A stretch of DNA of 64,000 nucleotides, from positions 111,885 to 175,884 of the forward strand of contig NZ_JAUHPV010000007.1 of NCBI RefSeq assembly GCF_030418315.1. Direction: 5' to 3'. Made by a program: the position numbers and the translations under genes. The stretch is from Demequina zhanjiangensis. GTDB taxonomy: Bacteria; Actinomycetota; Actinomycetes; Actinomycetales; Demequinaceae. Each line of letters starts with the position of its first letter. Within the stretch, counting starts at the first letter, position 1. The notes beneath the pieces were generated by a model, which was not told the DNA's origin, made no database searches, and saw only the letters and a list, made by a program, of their open reading frames with translations. Of this stretch, positions 25,665-34,223 are shown piece after piece.

Positions 25665-25807
25665 CCGGCTCCGCCCTCGTGCTCATGATCGCGTCCATGG
25701 CCCTGATCTGGGGAGGCCTCGCCGCCTCCGCCGTCGGCCTCGCACGCCGCCCCGAGAACTCACACATGCCGCCGGGCGGCGAGGACGACCCCACACCCAC
25801 CGACTGA
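25661..25807 (+). CDS. MetS-like small subunit of the NSS transporter
   Basis: 48 residues: one membrane helix ([20 protein letters not shown]), an Arg-Arg stop and a short acidic tail ([10 protein letters not shown]). The ATG overlaps the transporter stop (ATGA), so the two are translationally coupled. MetS-type proteins are small essential partners of MetP. It is easy to miss by length cut-offs. Confidence 0.8.
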   Translation: MTGSALVLMIASMALIWGGLAASAVGLARRPENSHMPPGGEDDPTPTD

Positions 25808-25818
25808 AGGTGACGCTC

Positions 25819-26325
25819 ATGATCGACGTCAGGAAGGTCGACATCACCACGCTCGACGTGGACGCGATCGTGAACGCCGCGAACTCGTCGCTGCTCGGCG
25901 GCGGCGGGGTTGACGGTGCGATCCATCGCGCAGCCGGGCGCGAGCTCCTCGTCGAATGCCGCGGGATCGGCGGCTGCCCCACGGGCGAAGCCCGCATCAC
26001 GGCCGGCTACCGCCTCCCTGCGCGCCACGTCATCCACACCGTCGGCCCTGTCTGGCACGGAGGCGACAAGGGGGAGCCCGAGCTCCTCGCCTCCTGCTAT
26101 CGGGAGTCCCTCGCGCTCGCGGACGCTCACGGGCTCGCCTCCCTCGCCTTCCCGTCGATCAGCGCCGGCATCTACGGCTACCCGATCGCGCTCGCGGCGC
26201 CCATCGCCGTTCGCGAGGTGCGCGCCCACCTCGCCGGCGAGACCTCGGTGCAGGAGGTGACGTTCGCGGTCTTCTCCGATGACGACGAGGCCGTCTATCG
26301 AGAGGCGCTCGCTGTCGGTCACTAG
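25819..26325 (+). CDS. Macro-domain protein, O-acetyl-ADP-ribose deacetylase type
   Basis: 168 residues and a complete macro domain: [23 protein letters not shown] (the ADP-ribose-binding [17 protein letters not shown] loop), [21 protein letters not shown] and [12 protein letters not shown]. These are the MacroD/YmdB-type residues, so it should hydrolyse O-acetyl-ADP-ribose or remove mono-ADP-ribose from proteins or nucleic acids. GAAGG lies 8 bases before the ATG and overlaps the metS-like stop, so the gene may be read through from the transporter. Confidence 0.9.
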   Translation: MIDVRKVDITTLDVDAIVNAANSSLLGGGGVDGAIHRAAGRELLVECRGIGGCPTGEARITAGYRLPARHVIHTVGPVWHGGDKGEPELLASCYRESLALADAHGLASLAFPSISAGIYGYPIALAAPIAVREVRAHLAGETSVQEVTFAVFSDDDEAVYREALAVGH

Positions 26326-26356
26326 TTGAAGTCGCGCCGCGCTAGTGTTCACGACC

Positions 26357-26860
26357 GTGAACAGCCTCGACCCCGACGACTCGCTCAGCATCGAGCTCTG
26401 CCTCGACGAGGCTCACACGCGCGACGCGATCGACGTGATGCACCGCGCCTTCGCCGAGTACACGGCCAAGGGGGAGACGTCCGGTGCGATGCTCGAGACC
26501 GCGGAGTCCCTCGCGCAGGAGATCGCTGCGGGGGAGAGGGTCGCGGTGGTCAGACGGGGCGGGGAGGCGGTCGCCGTCGCCAAGCATCATCCGACCGCGA
26601 ACGGCAGCCTGTACTTCGGCAGGCTCGGCGTCATTCCCGAAGAACGCGGCAGGGGCGTCGCGCGTCTGCTCGTGCAGCGACTGCGCGAGGCCGCGCATCA
26701 TGAGGGCTTGAGCGGTCTCGCGTGCACCGTCAGGGCGGAGGAGATGGCCAACATCGCCCTCTACGAGAGCCTCGGCATGACGATCGTGTCGCGAGGCGTG
26801 CGCACCAGCAGAACCGGCGCCGTGCTCCAGGTGGTCGACATGGCGGACGACGCGCTCTGA
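26357..26860 (+). CDS. GNAT-family acetyltransferase
   Basis: 167 residues. Motif A is clear: LGVIPEERGRGVARLLVQRLRE (the R/Q-x-x-G-x-G/A loop), then ANIALYESLGMTIVSRGVR. The substrate is unknown. An in-frame GTG at 26345 overlaps the -10 element TAGTGT (26343-26348), so I use the GTG at 26357, which would be at the 5' end of a leaderless transcript. Confidence 0.8.
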   Translation: MNSLDPDDSLSIELCLDEAHTRDAIDVMHRAFAEYTAKGETSGAMLETAESLAQEIAAGERVAVVRRGGEAVAVAKHHPTANGSLYFGRLGVIPEERGRGVARLLVQRLREAAHHEGLSGLACTVRAEEMANIALYESLGMTIVSRGVRTSRTGAVLQVVDMADDAL

Positions 26861-27008
26861 CGTGGCCCGGCGCGGGATGTCCCGACGTCCTGCACATCGG
26901 CCACGACGTGCCTGATGTGAGTGGTTGTGGACTGTCCCATGGGAGCCTGACTCCACTGCATCGTCCCTGCTAATCTGCGTGCGACATCGGCACAAGGAGG
27001 TACCACCC

Positions 27009-27413
27009 GTGTCCCACGCAGCAACGATCAGCGAGCTTCCCCTCTCGCTCGAAGGTCTCGCACGCGCCGCAGCGGAAGGTCGGGCCCGCGGGCTCGGACT
27101 CACCCTCACCGCAGGCGGATCCATCATCACCGGCGAGATCACCGCACCCGCGGACTACTGGGGACACTTCACCACCACCGCCCACCGTGGAGAGGTCTCG
27201 CTCGACGCGATCGCCGCGCTCGCAGGCGGTGTGGTCCAGGATCCCTTCGAGCAGATGATCGAGGCGGAGACCCACGCCGACGCCCTGCACGTTGCGCTCT
27301 ATCTGCGCGACGTCCAGATGTTCTCGGCCGGAACCAAGGTCGAGCTCGACTGGTACCGCGTCTTCACGTCCCACATCACCGGATATACGCTCGGGCGCAC
27401 CATCCTCGGCTGA
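27009..27413 (+). CDS. Unrecognised small soluble protein
   Basis: 134 residues with no recognised domain, membrane helix or signal. A helical N-terminus (ISELPLSLEGLARAAAEGRARG) is followed by a beta-rich part (LTLTAGGSIITGEI) and DWYRVFTSHITGYTLG. AAGGAGG at 8-base spacing makes the GTG start very secure, so this is a real, well-translated gene of unknown function. Confidence 0.65.
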   Translation: MSHAATISELPLSLEGLARAAAEGRARGLGLTLTAGGSIITGEITAPADYWGHFTTTAHRGEVSLDAIAALAGGVVQDPFEQMIEAETHADALHVALYLRDVQMFSAGTKVELDWYRVFTSHITGYTLGRTILG

Positions 27414-27530
27414 CGCCCCGCGACATCCCCTCGCCTCGACACCCCCTGATGCGTGCGCGCTCGCGTGGCTGGCAGTACGCTCAGCATGCGCCGCACAGGG
27501 GGTGTTGCGCGTGTGCGGTCGGGGGCGGCG

Positions 27531-28253
27531 ATGAGTGTCAAGGCGGGTGCGGCGACGGCCGCGGTGATCGTGGTCGCAGCGGTGCTGTGGTGGTTCGCGC
27601 GCGGCGCAGCCGCCGAGCTTCCCGAGCCCGAGGCGCGGCCTGCCGATCCTGAGGTCGCCGTGATCGTGCGGGACGACGCCACCGAGGTGTGGATGGCGTG
27701 CGCCAGCTCCTCCTGGGACGAGCCGGTCGAGAGCCACGGAGTCCTGCTTCTCGAGACGGCACGCTCCGGCTGGTACGACGCCTGCGTACGTGCGTACAAG
27801 GACGGCGACGCGTTCGCGTTCGCAGTGACCGCCTTCTGGACCACCGAGGGCGGGTATGCGGTCTGGCCTGGAACCCAAGTCGACGCTCCGGTGCCGGGCC
27901 CGGTCACCCTCGAGGTCTCGTCGTCGATCACGGAGGCCGGATCCGAATCGATGATCAGCGGAACGGCGCGCGTCGCGTGCGAGCCCGGGGTCGAGTACGG
28001 GGACTGGTACGAGGGGTGGACTGAGCTCGACGACGGCCTCTGCAATGACAGCCTCGGAGGGATCACCTCGGAGATGGGATACGACGGCACGCGCGCCTGG
28101 TGGATCATGGACCGCCCCTCCGCGGCCGACGTGACCGTCCACGTCTGGGAGATGACGCTTCCCGCCGGATCTGACCCTGAGTTCACCTTCACGGTCTCAG
28201 ACGCGAACGGGTACGTCACGGTGACCACAGGTGAGGACTTCCTCGACGAATAG
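27531..28253 (+). CDS. Membrane-anchored extracytoplasmic protein, unknown function
   Basis: 240 residues: an N-terminal signal/anchor helix (AATAAVIVVAAVLWWFA) and a long extracytoplasmic, beta-rich and acidic domain with three cysteines (WMACASS, YDACVRA, DGLCNDS). No family was recognised. I use the ATG right after GGGGGCGGCG; an ATG at 27486 would extend the cytoplasmic end by 15 residues. A weak hairpin (28254-28274) follows the stop. Confidence 0.6.
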   Translation: MSVKAGAATAAVIVVAAVLWWFARGAAAELPEPEARPADPEVAVIVRDDATEVWMACASSSWDEPVESHGVLLLETARSGWYDACVRAYKDGDAFAFAVTAFWTTEGGYAVWPGTQVDAPVPGPVTLEVSSSITEAGSESMISGTARVACEPGVEYGDWYEGWTELDDGLCNDSLGGITSEMGYDGTRAWWIMDRPSAADVTVHVWEMTLPAGSDPEFTFTVSDANGYVTVTTGEDFLDE

Positions 28254-28291
28254 GCGCCGCACCGGCGTCGGCGCGGCTCATTGACCAGGGT

Positions 28292-28307
28292 TCGAACGTA
28301 TGTTCGA
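28292..28307 (+). promoter_or_regulatory. LexA (SOS) box 1
   Basis: TCGAACGTATGTTCGA is a perfect actinobacterial/Gram-positive SOS box (TCGAAC-N4-GTTCGA), ending 8 bases before the ATG of the truncated radical SAM copy. Confidence 0.9.
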
Positions 28308-28315
28308 ATGAGGCC

Positions 28316-28540
28316 ATGAGGTGGCAGGAGCAGACGCTGACGGCGGAGGCGACCGACGCGCTCCCCGGACTCGCGCGCATGAGCAACCTGATCCGCTCGG
28401 TGAGGACCCCCGAGTTCGACGGCATCGTCTTCCACGAGATCGCCGCGAAGAGCGCGCTCAACAAGGTGGGCCCCGGCTCCGTCGTCCCGTTCACCTGGAC
28501 CATCAACCCGTACCGAGGCTGCTCCCACGCGTGCGTGTAG
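28316..28540 (+). pseudogene. Truncated first copy of the radical SAM gene
   Basis: 74 codons matching the start of the full gene at 29088 (ALPGLARMSNLIRSVRTPEFDG identical over 20 residues) and ending at CSHACV-stop, exactly inside the CxxxCxxC cluster motif: TAC TGC of the intact copy corresponds to TAG TGA here. Without the third cysteine and the barrel it cannot be a radical SAM enzyme. The two copies differ at many third codon positions, so this is an old or imported duplicate, not a fresh one. It keeps a perfect SOS box at the same spacing, so it is still likely transcribed after DNA damage. Confidence 0.85.
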
Positions 28541-28636
28541 TGATCTTTCTCATCCGGGTGGCGGTTGGCGGGGCTCACGCGGCATTTGTCTCGCGCACTA
28601 GGATCGCGCCCAGAACGCTGACTCTGAGGAGGGTTC

Positions 28637-29056
28637 GTGGGCGAGATCTCGTTCCTCGCGGTGCCGACGCGGGAGGTCACGGATCCGAGTGGTGTGCAGT
28701 GGCGAGTGCAGATACGGGGCGGCTGGGGCAGGGCGGCCAAGGGGCCGGAGGGGTCTGGCAGGTTTGGGCGGTGGCTCAACGGCCTGAACTGGGACCAGGC
28801 TGACATGCTCGCATTGATCCCTCTGGCATGGTTCGTTGTTGCCGCTCTCCCGTACTACCTGTGGACGAGGTTGGCCTATGCGATCAAGCGCAGGACCGAT
28901 TGGTGGGCGGAGGCGGTCATGTTTGGTGAGGAAGATGACGTCACTGTGGCCGCTTTCCGGGAGCCCACGAAGGAGGTTGCCGCCGAGCGTGCCCTCGTGC
29001 TGCTGGCCGAAATCCGTACGGGGCGGCTTGCGGTGGAAGTCCGCGAGGAGGATTGA
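28637..29056 (+). CDS. Small membrane protein between the two radical SAM copies
   Basis: 139 residues with a soluble N-terminus (VQWRVQIRGGWG), one membrane helix (MLALIPLAWFVVAALPYYLW) and a charged C-terminal domain ending AEIRTGRLAVEVREED. No family was recognised. It starts at GTG behind GAGGAGGG. The DNA is less GC-rich than its neighbours, and the gene occupies exactly the segment inserted between the truncated and the intact radical SAM copies. Confidence 0.55.
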   Translation: MGEISFLAVPTREVTDPSGVQWRVQIRGGWGRAAKGPEGSGRFGRWLNGLNWDQADMLALIPLAWFVVAALPYYLWTRLAYAIKRRTDWWAEAVMFGEEDDVTVAAFREPTKEVAAERALVLLAEIRTGRLAVEVREED

Positions 29057-29063
29057 CCCACAC

Positions 29064-29079
29064 TCGAACACATGTTCGA
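29064..29079 (+). promoter_or_regulatory. LexA (SOS) box 2
   Basis: TCGAACACATGTTCGA, a second perfect SOS box, ending 8 bases before the ATG of the intact radical SAM gene: the same spacing as box 1. Confidence 0.9.
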
Positions 29080-29087
29080 ATGGGCGC

Positions 29088-30188
29088 ATGCGATGGGAAG
29101 GGCAGGCGCTGACGGCCGAGGCTGCGGATGCGCTGCCCGGCCTCGCCCGCATGAGCAACCTCATCCGCTCGGTTCGGACCCCCGAGTTCGACGGCATGGT
29201 CTTTCACGAAGTGGTGGCAAAGAGCGCCCTCAACAAGGTCGGGGCGAACTCCGTCGTGCCCTTCACCTGGACCATCAACCCATTCAGAGGTTGTGGTCAT
29301 GCGTGCGTCTACTGCTTCGCCAGGCCCAGCCACCAGTACCTCGAGCTCGACGCGGGCCGTGACTTCGATACCCAGCTCATCGTCAAGACCAACATCGCCG
29401 ACGCGCTCCGACGCGAGCTCGCGCGACCCTCCTGGAACCACGAGCACGTCGCGCTCGGCACCAACACCGACCCCTACCAGCGGGCCGAGGGCCGCTACCG
29501 GCTCATGCCCGGCATCATCTCCGCGCTCGCGGACTCCGGGACGCCGTTCTCCATCCTCACCAAGGGCTCGCTCCTGCGTCGCGACCTGCCGCTCCTGGCC
29601 GACGCCGCCACGAAGGTCCCCGTGGACCTCGCCATGTCGATCGCGATCTTCGACGACGACCTGCAGCAGACGCTCGAACCGGGGACGCCCACCACGGCCG
29701 CTCGGCTGGCCACGGTCTCCGCCGCGGCGCAGGCGGGGTTCGACGTCTCGGTCTTCATGATGCCGGTCCTCCCGTTCCTCACCGATTCGGAGGAGCACCT
29801 GGACGCCGCGCTCGCTCGCATCAAGGAGGCGGGCGCCACGTCGGTCACCTACTCGGGACTCCACCTGCGTCCGGGCGTGAAGGAGTGGTTCGCGCGCTGG
29901 CTCAACACGTTCCGCCCCGATCTCACGCCGCGCTACCGGACTCTCTACGGAGACGGCGCCTACGCGCCCAAGCACTACCGCCGTGCGCTCGCCGCACGCA
30001 TCAAGCCCCTCATCCGCGCCCACGGGCTCGAGCGCGCACCTCTCGACCAGAACACCGGGGGAGTGCAGTCGAGCGCGGACACCCCGCGGCGTGTCGACGC
30101 CAGGGACTCAGACGGCGAGTGGAGGCGTACGCGCCTCAGCCTTGACGGCGAGCCGGCGCGTATCGGGGGACCAGCGACCCTGTTCTAG
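29088..30188 (+). CDS. SOS-regulated radical SAM protein (Rv2578c/SplB-like)
   Basis: 366 residues. The iron-sulfur cluster motif is CGHACVYC (C-x3-C-x2-C) near residue 70, followed by ARPSHQYLELD, HVALGTNTDPYQRAEG, FSILTKGSLLRRDLPLL and VFMMPVLPFLTD. This is the family of Mycobacterium tuberculosis Rv2578c, related to the SplB/COG1533 DNA-repair photolyase-like group. The LexA box 8 bases upstream points to induction by DNA damage. A role in repair or in processing damaged nucleic acid is inferred; the reaction is unknown. Two further short ORFs overlap it but lack support. Confidence 0.88.
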   Translation: MRWEGQALTAEAADALPGLARMSNLIRSVRTPEFDGMVFHEVVAKSALNKVGANSVVPFTWTINPFRGCGHACVYCFARPSHQYLELDAGRDFDTQLIVKTNIADALRRELARPSWNHEHVALGTNTDPYQRAEGRYRLMPGIISALADSGTPFSILTKGSLLRRDLPLLADAATKVPVDLAMSIAIFDDDLQQTLEPGTPTTAARLATVSAAAQAGFDVSVFMMPVLPFLTDSEEHLDAALARIKEAGATSVTYSGLHLRPGVKEWFARWLNTFRPDLTPRYRTLYGDGAYAPKHYRRALAARIKPLIRAHGLERAPLDQNTGGVQSSADTPRRVDARDSDGEWRRTRLSLDGEPARIGGPATLF

Positions 30189-30265
30189 GCCGTGGCGCCT
30201 GCCACCAGACTCTGATCCGCGTCATCCCTGCCATCTCCCGCCTCTGAGTGCCTAGGCTGGGGTCC

Positions 30266-30652
30266 ATGTCAGGCATCGACGACCTCGATCTCCTCCTCGC
30301 GGGCATGAGCCCGCGGCTGAACGACGGCTGCTACGTGTGGGCGTCCGTCCCCAGCATCCCCATGGGCGTCACCCCCGTGGCCACGATCGTCGAGGACGAG
30401 GGGATCTCGATCGTGGTCGACGAGGCGACGGCGACGAACCTCAGGCTCGATGCCGAGTACCGCTCCGCGTGGATCACCCTCGAAGTCCATTCGTCGCTTG
30501 CCGCAGTCGGCCTCACCGCGGCATTCTCCACGGCGCTTGCCGACGCGGGGATCAGCTGCAATGTGGTGGCAGGCGCCAAGCACGACCACCTGTTCGTCCC
30601 GTACGAGGAGCGGGATCGCGCCCTCCAGGTGCTTGCCGAGGTGATCGGCTGA
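30266..30652 (+). CDS. ACT-domain protein
   Basis: 128 residues of the ACT-like family with two ferredoxin-like halves (LRLDAEYRSAWITLEVHSSLAAVGLTAAFSTALADAGISCNVVAGAKHDHLFVP is the conserved second half; only its parts are quoted: AWITLEVHSSL, AGISCNVVAG, DHLFVPYE). Members probably bind amino acids; no partner enzyme is attached. TAGGCT lies 7 bases before the ATG (leaderless). It ends one base before the antiporter start, so the two may be co-transcribed. Confidence 0.75.
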   Translation: MSGIDDLDLLLAGMSPRLNDGCYVWASVPSIPMGVTPVATIVEDEGISIVVDEATATNLRLDAEYRSAWITLEVHSSLAAVGLTAAFSTALADAGISCNVVAGAKHDHLFVPYEERDRALQVLAEVIG

Positions 30653-30653
30653 C

Positions 30654-32294
30654 ATGGAGGAGCTGCTCGTCCTCGGCCTGCTCGCGCTCTTCGGTATCGC
30701 CGCCTCGCACGCCATCAGCCCGCGAGTCGGCATCGCGGCGCCCCTCCTGCTCGTGGCGCTGGGCGTGCTCGCCAGCACGGTGCCCGCCATGCCGGAGATC
30801 GAGGTGGACCCCGAGGTGATCCTCGCGGGAGTCCTGCCTCCGCTCCTGTATGCGGCTGCCGTCCAGATCCCCGCGACCGACTTCAGGCGGGAGCTGCGCA
30901 CCATCTCCGGATTCTCCGTGGTGCTCGTGCTGATCTCCACGGGCCTGCTCGGGTGGTTCTTCCACGGGGTGCTCGACCTGAGCTGGCCTTGGGCGCTCGC
31001 CCTGGGTGCGCTCGTCAGCCCGACCGATCCTGTCGCCACGGCGATCATCAAGCGGCTCGGAGTCAACCCGCGGGTCACCACCGTGCTTGAGGGCGAGTCG
31101 ATGCTCAACGATGCCGTCGCGCTCGTGCTCCTGCGCGCTGCCGTCGCCGCTGCGGCGGCCTCAGTCACCTTCTGGTCCGTGAGCGGGGTCTTCGTGGGTG
31201 CCCTCACGGTGGCGGTGATCATCGGCTGGATCGTCGGACGGCTCAACCTGTGGGTGCGCTCCCACGTGCGAGACACGACCGTCAACACCGTGATCACCTT
31301 CACCGTGCCGTTCCTCGCCTCGATCCCCGCCGAGGCGCTGGGCGCCTCAGGTCTGGTCGCCGCGGTCGTCGCGGGGCTGGTGACCGGCAACGGCGCCGCC
31401 CGCGTCCTGTCCCCGCAGCATCGCTCTGCCGACCTCCAGACCTGGCATGCGCTGGAGCTCGTGCTGGAGGGGCTCGTCTACCTGGTGCTGGGCCTCGAGC
31501 TGATCGGCGTGATCGAGGATGTGGAGGCGAACCACCAAGGCGTGGGCAGGGCGGTGTGGATCGCGCTTGCCGCGCTCGCGCTGAGCCTGCTGATCCGTGC
31601 GCTCTACGTGGTGCCCGTGCTCGGTGCCATGAGACGCAGCGCGGAACGCGCGGAGCGTGCCCACCATCGCATCGCGGCGGACAAGGCCCAGCTGGCCGAT
31701 CTCTCGACGCCCGCCCCACTGACCCCGCTCGAGAGGCTCTCGCTCCGTCTTCGCCCTGGTCGGACCGAGCAGGAGCTCCACGGTCGCATCCATGCGCGCC
31801 TGGTCCGCGCTGAGGCCGACGCGACCTATCAGGTGTCCTCCCGGCTCGGCTGGCGCGATGGCACGCTGATCGTGTGGTCGGGGATGCGTGGTGTGGTCAC
31901 CATCGCTGCGGCGCAGACGTTGCCTGCCGATGCGCCTGAGCGCTCGCTCCTGATACTCATCGCATTCGTCGTCGCCGTGGTGTCGCTCGGCGTGCAGGGA
32001 GGCACGGCTGCCACTCTCGTGCGGTTCCTGAAGCCCGATCCGGGTCAGACCCCTCAGCAGCGAGCGGCGGAGCTGGCGGAGCTCCAGCAGCTGCTCGGGG
32101 TGGCGGCGCAGGACGTGCGTGACAGGCTCCAGCGCAGCGGTGAGGAGCTTGACGAGGAGGGAGAGAGCCTCGCCGTGATCCAGGCGCAGAGGGAGGTGCT
32201 GCTCGAGGCACGCTCGGTGGGGCTGTTCGCCAGCGGGACGCTGCACTCGGCGATGCGCGAGCTCGACGCCGAGCAGATCCGTCTGGAGCTCTGA
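30654..32294 (+). CDS. CPA1-family Na+/H+ antiporter
   Basis: 546 residues with 12 or more membrane helices in the first ~410. The CPA1 signature is LVSPTDPVATAIIKRLGV near residue 118 and the charged pair in LEGESMLNDAVALVLL (the ion-binding ND motif). A cytoplasmic tail of ~130 residues is largely helical (LAELQQLLGVAAQDVRDRLQR). It exchanges Na+ or K+ for protons. The final stop is 4 bases from the stop of the convergent CDF gene. Confidence 0.88.
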   Translation: MEELLVLGLLALFGIAASHAISPRVGIAAPLLLVALGVLASTVPAMPEIEVDPEVILAGVLPPLLYAAAVQIPATDFRRELRTISGFSVVLVLISTGLLGWFFHGVLDLSWPWALALGALVSPTDPVATAIIKRLGVNPRVTTVLEGESMLNDAVALVLLRAAVAAAAASVTFWSVSGVFVGALTVAVIIGWIVGRLNLWVRSHVRDTTVNTVITFTVPFLASIPAEALGASGLVAAVVAGLVTGNGAARVLSPQHRSADLQTWHALELVLEGLVYLVLGLELIGVIEDVEANHQGVGRAVWIALAALALSLLIRALYVVPVLGAMRRSAERAERAHHRIAADKAQLADLSTPAPLTPLERLSLRLRPGRTEQELHGRIHARLVRAEADATYQVSSRLGWRDGTLIVWSGMRGVVTIAAAQTLPADAPERSLLILIAFVVAVVSLGVQGGTAATLVRFLKPDPGQTPQQRAAELAELQQLLGVAAQDVRDRLQRSGEELDEEGESLAVIQAQREVLLEARSVGLFASGTLHSAMRELDAEQIRLEL

Positions 32295-32298
32295 GCCG

Positions 32299-33204
32299 CT
32301 ACCAGCGGACGTCGTGGCACTGCGACGACGGGCTGTCCTCAAGCTGCAGCGTCGCGTGCGCGATCCCGTGGACGTCGCGCAGCGTCTCCTGCGCACGGAT
32401 GAGGGTGGCGCGCGGGTCGGCGCCCTCCCGCAGCAGCAGATGCGCCGTCGCCACGTTCATGCCTGACGTGAGCGTCCAGGCGTGCAGGTCGTGCACGTCG
32501 TTCACGCCGTCGAGCTGGGTCAGGTCGTGCGCCGCTGCGTCCACGTCGAACCCGCGCGGCGCGTGCTGACCCAGCACGCCGAGCACCTCGCGGCCAAGGA
32601 TCACCGCGCGTACCGCGACGAAGAGGCCGATGGCGAGCGCCACCACGACGTCCCAGACCGGCGAGCCTGTGAGGATCATCAGCCCCGCGGCGACGAGCAC
32701 GCCGACCGAGCCCGCGGCGTCGGCGATCACCTCCATGTAGGCACCCTTGACGTTGAGCGACTCCTTGGCGCCCGCGCGCAGAAGGATGAGGCTCACCGCG
32801 TTCACCGCGAGACCGAGTGCTCCGACCACGAGCATGGGCCACGTGGGGATCTCGGGGGAGCCGCCGATCCTGCCGAGCGATTCCACGACCACGTAGATCG
32901 CGACCGCGAGCATGACGAGCACGGCGACGCCTGAGGCGAAGACCTCCGCGCGATACGAGCCGTAGGTGCGCGTGCCAGTCGAGTCGGGGCGCGTGGCGAA
33001 GCGTGTGGCGACGAGCGCCGCAGCGAGCGTCACGACGTCGGCAGCCATGTGCCCGGCGTCGGAGAGCAGGGCGAGCGAGCCCGACATGAGGGCGGCCACG
33101 ACCTCGACCGCCATGAAGGTCGCGACGAGTGCGAACACGATCGCGAGGCGGCCGCGGTGGCGGCCTCCCGCGTGCTCGGCGGGGCCGTGCTGGTGGGGGC
33201 TCAT
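32299..33204 (-). CDS. Cation diffusion facilitator (CzcD-type metal exporter)
   Basis: 301 residues: six membrane helices with the HxxxD metal sites (LLSDAGHMAADVVTL in helix 2 and MEVIADAAGSVGVL in helix 5), a His-rich N-terminus (MSPHQHGPAEHAGGRH) and a C-terminal metal-sensing domain with VHDLHAWTLTSGMNVATAH. It is likely a Zn2+ (Cd2+, Co2+) exporter using the proton gradient. TACCGT lies 6 bases before the ATG: leaderless. Confidence 0.9.
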   Translation of the reverse strand: MSPHQHGPAEHAGGRHRGRLAIVFALVATFMAVEVVAALMSGSLALLSDAGHMAADVVTLAAALVATRFATRPDSTGTRTYGSYRAEVFASGVAVLVMLAVAIYVVVESLGRIGGSPEIPTWPMLVVGALGLAVNAVSLILLRAGAKESLNVKGAYMEVIADAAGSVGVLVAAGLMILTGSPVWDVVVALAIGLFVAVRAVILGREVLGVLGQHAPRGFDVDAAAHDLTQLDGVNDVHDLHAWTLTSGMNVATAHLLLREGADPRATLIRAQETLRDVHGIAHATLQLEDSPSSQCHDVRW

Positions 33205-33314
33205 GGCTCGACGGTACGGCCGCAGAGCCCTCAGGAGAAGTCGGGGATGATGACCGTTCTCGGGTAGGCGGTGTCGCCTGTTCGGATCGTGCTCAGGCAT
33301 GAGAGAATCCCGGC

Positions 33315-33575
33315 ATGATTCTCGCCGAAGCAGCCGAGCAGGGTTCGTCGATCGCCGCGCAGGCGTTCTTCTACATCGCCATCGTCGTCGCCGTGGGCTA
33401 CTTCGGCTGGCAGTTCTACAAGGGCGCCAAGGAGAACGGCGGCGGCATGAACTACGGCTGGCTCTCCGGCCCGAAGAAGAAGGACGACGCCGCGAAGGGC
33501 GACGACGCCGAGCCCGCGAAGGGGCAGATCGGCCCCGACGCGACCAAGGCCGACGGGGACGACTCCTCGAAGTAG
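33315..33575 (+). CDS. Small single-helix membrane protein with charged tail
   Basis: 86 residues: a membrane helix near the N-terminus (AQAFFYIAIVVAVGYFGWQFYKG), then a Lys/Asp/Ala-rich flexible tail (PKKKDDAAKGDDAEPAKG). No family recognised. GAGAAT lies 6 bases before the ATG, with no ribosome site, so it is probably leaderless. Confidence 0.55.
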   Translation: MILAEAAEQGSSIAAQAFFYIAIVVAVGYFGWQFYKGAKENGGGMNYGWLSGPKKKDDAAKGDDAEPAKGQIGPDATKADGDDSSK

Positions 33576-33583
33576 CGGGCCTG

Positions 33584-34195
33584 TTACAGCGTCTTCAGCA
33601 CGCGTGCGGGATTGCCGCCCACCACTGACATGGGTGGCACGTCCTTGGTGACGACGGAGCCTGCCGCCACGACCGAGCCGCGGCCGATCGTGACGCCCGG
33701 GCAGATCACGACGGAGCCTCCGAGCCACACGTCGTCCTCAAGCACGATCGGGAACGCGCGCTCCCAGCCTTCGCGCCGCGTCTCCACGTCGAACGCGTGG
33801 TTCACGGTGTAGAAGCGTGCCTCGGGTCCGATCAGCGCGTTGTTGCCGATCGTCACCTCGCCGCTTCCCAGGATCATCAGGTTCGCGTTGATGAACACGT
33901 TGGTGCCGAAGCGGACGCGCTCCCTGTACTCCAGGTAGATCGGCGGGCGGAAGTCGAGTCCTGGTCCGCACTCCTCGACCAGGTCGGCGAGCGTCGCCGT
34001 GGAGCCCTCGGGGTCGTCGAAGTAGTCGGCGCTGATCCGTCGCAGCGTGCCGAGCGTCTCGCGCTGCATGGCCGCGAGCTCGGGGCCACGGCGGTACTTG
34101 AACCACTCGTCGTTCATGAGCTTCTCGTACTCGCTGCGCGTGTCGTCCTCGACCGGGACCTCGTCCATGCGTGCGCGCTGCTCCGCGGCGTCCAT
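33584..34195 (-). CDS. Maltose/galactoside O-acetyltransferase-type hexapeptide enzyme
   Basis: 203 residues. The N-terminal Mac domain (SEYEKLMNDEWFKYRRGPELAAMQR) is followed by the left-handed beta-helix: VFINANLMILGSGEVTIGNNALIGP, VNHAFDVETRREG with the catalytic His, and VWLGGSVVICPGVTIGRGSVVAAGSVVTKDVP. This is the Maa/LacA architecture; it acetylates sugars using acetyl-CoA. GGAGGAG precedes the ATG. Confidence 0.9.
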   Translation of the reverse strand: MDAAEQRARMDEVPVEDDTRSEYEKLMNDEWFKYRRGPELAAMQRETLGTLRRISADYFDDPEGSTATLADLVEECGPGLDFRPPIYLEYRERVRFGTNVFINANLMILGSGEVTIGNNALIGPEARFYTVNHAFDVETRREGWERAFPIVLEDDVWLGGSVVICPGVTIGRGSVVAAGSVVTKDVPPMSVVGGNPARVLKTL

Positions 34196-34223
34196 CGCTC
34201 CTCCATGCCTTTCGTTGCTGCCC

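Noticed and set aside
28288..28310. GGGTTCGAAC resembles a tRNA T-loop
   Set aside because: It is part of a perfect LexA box repeated at the same spacing upstream of the second copy of the gene; no tRNA fold surrounds it.
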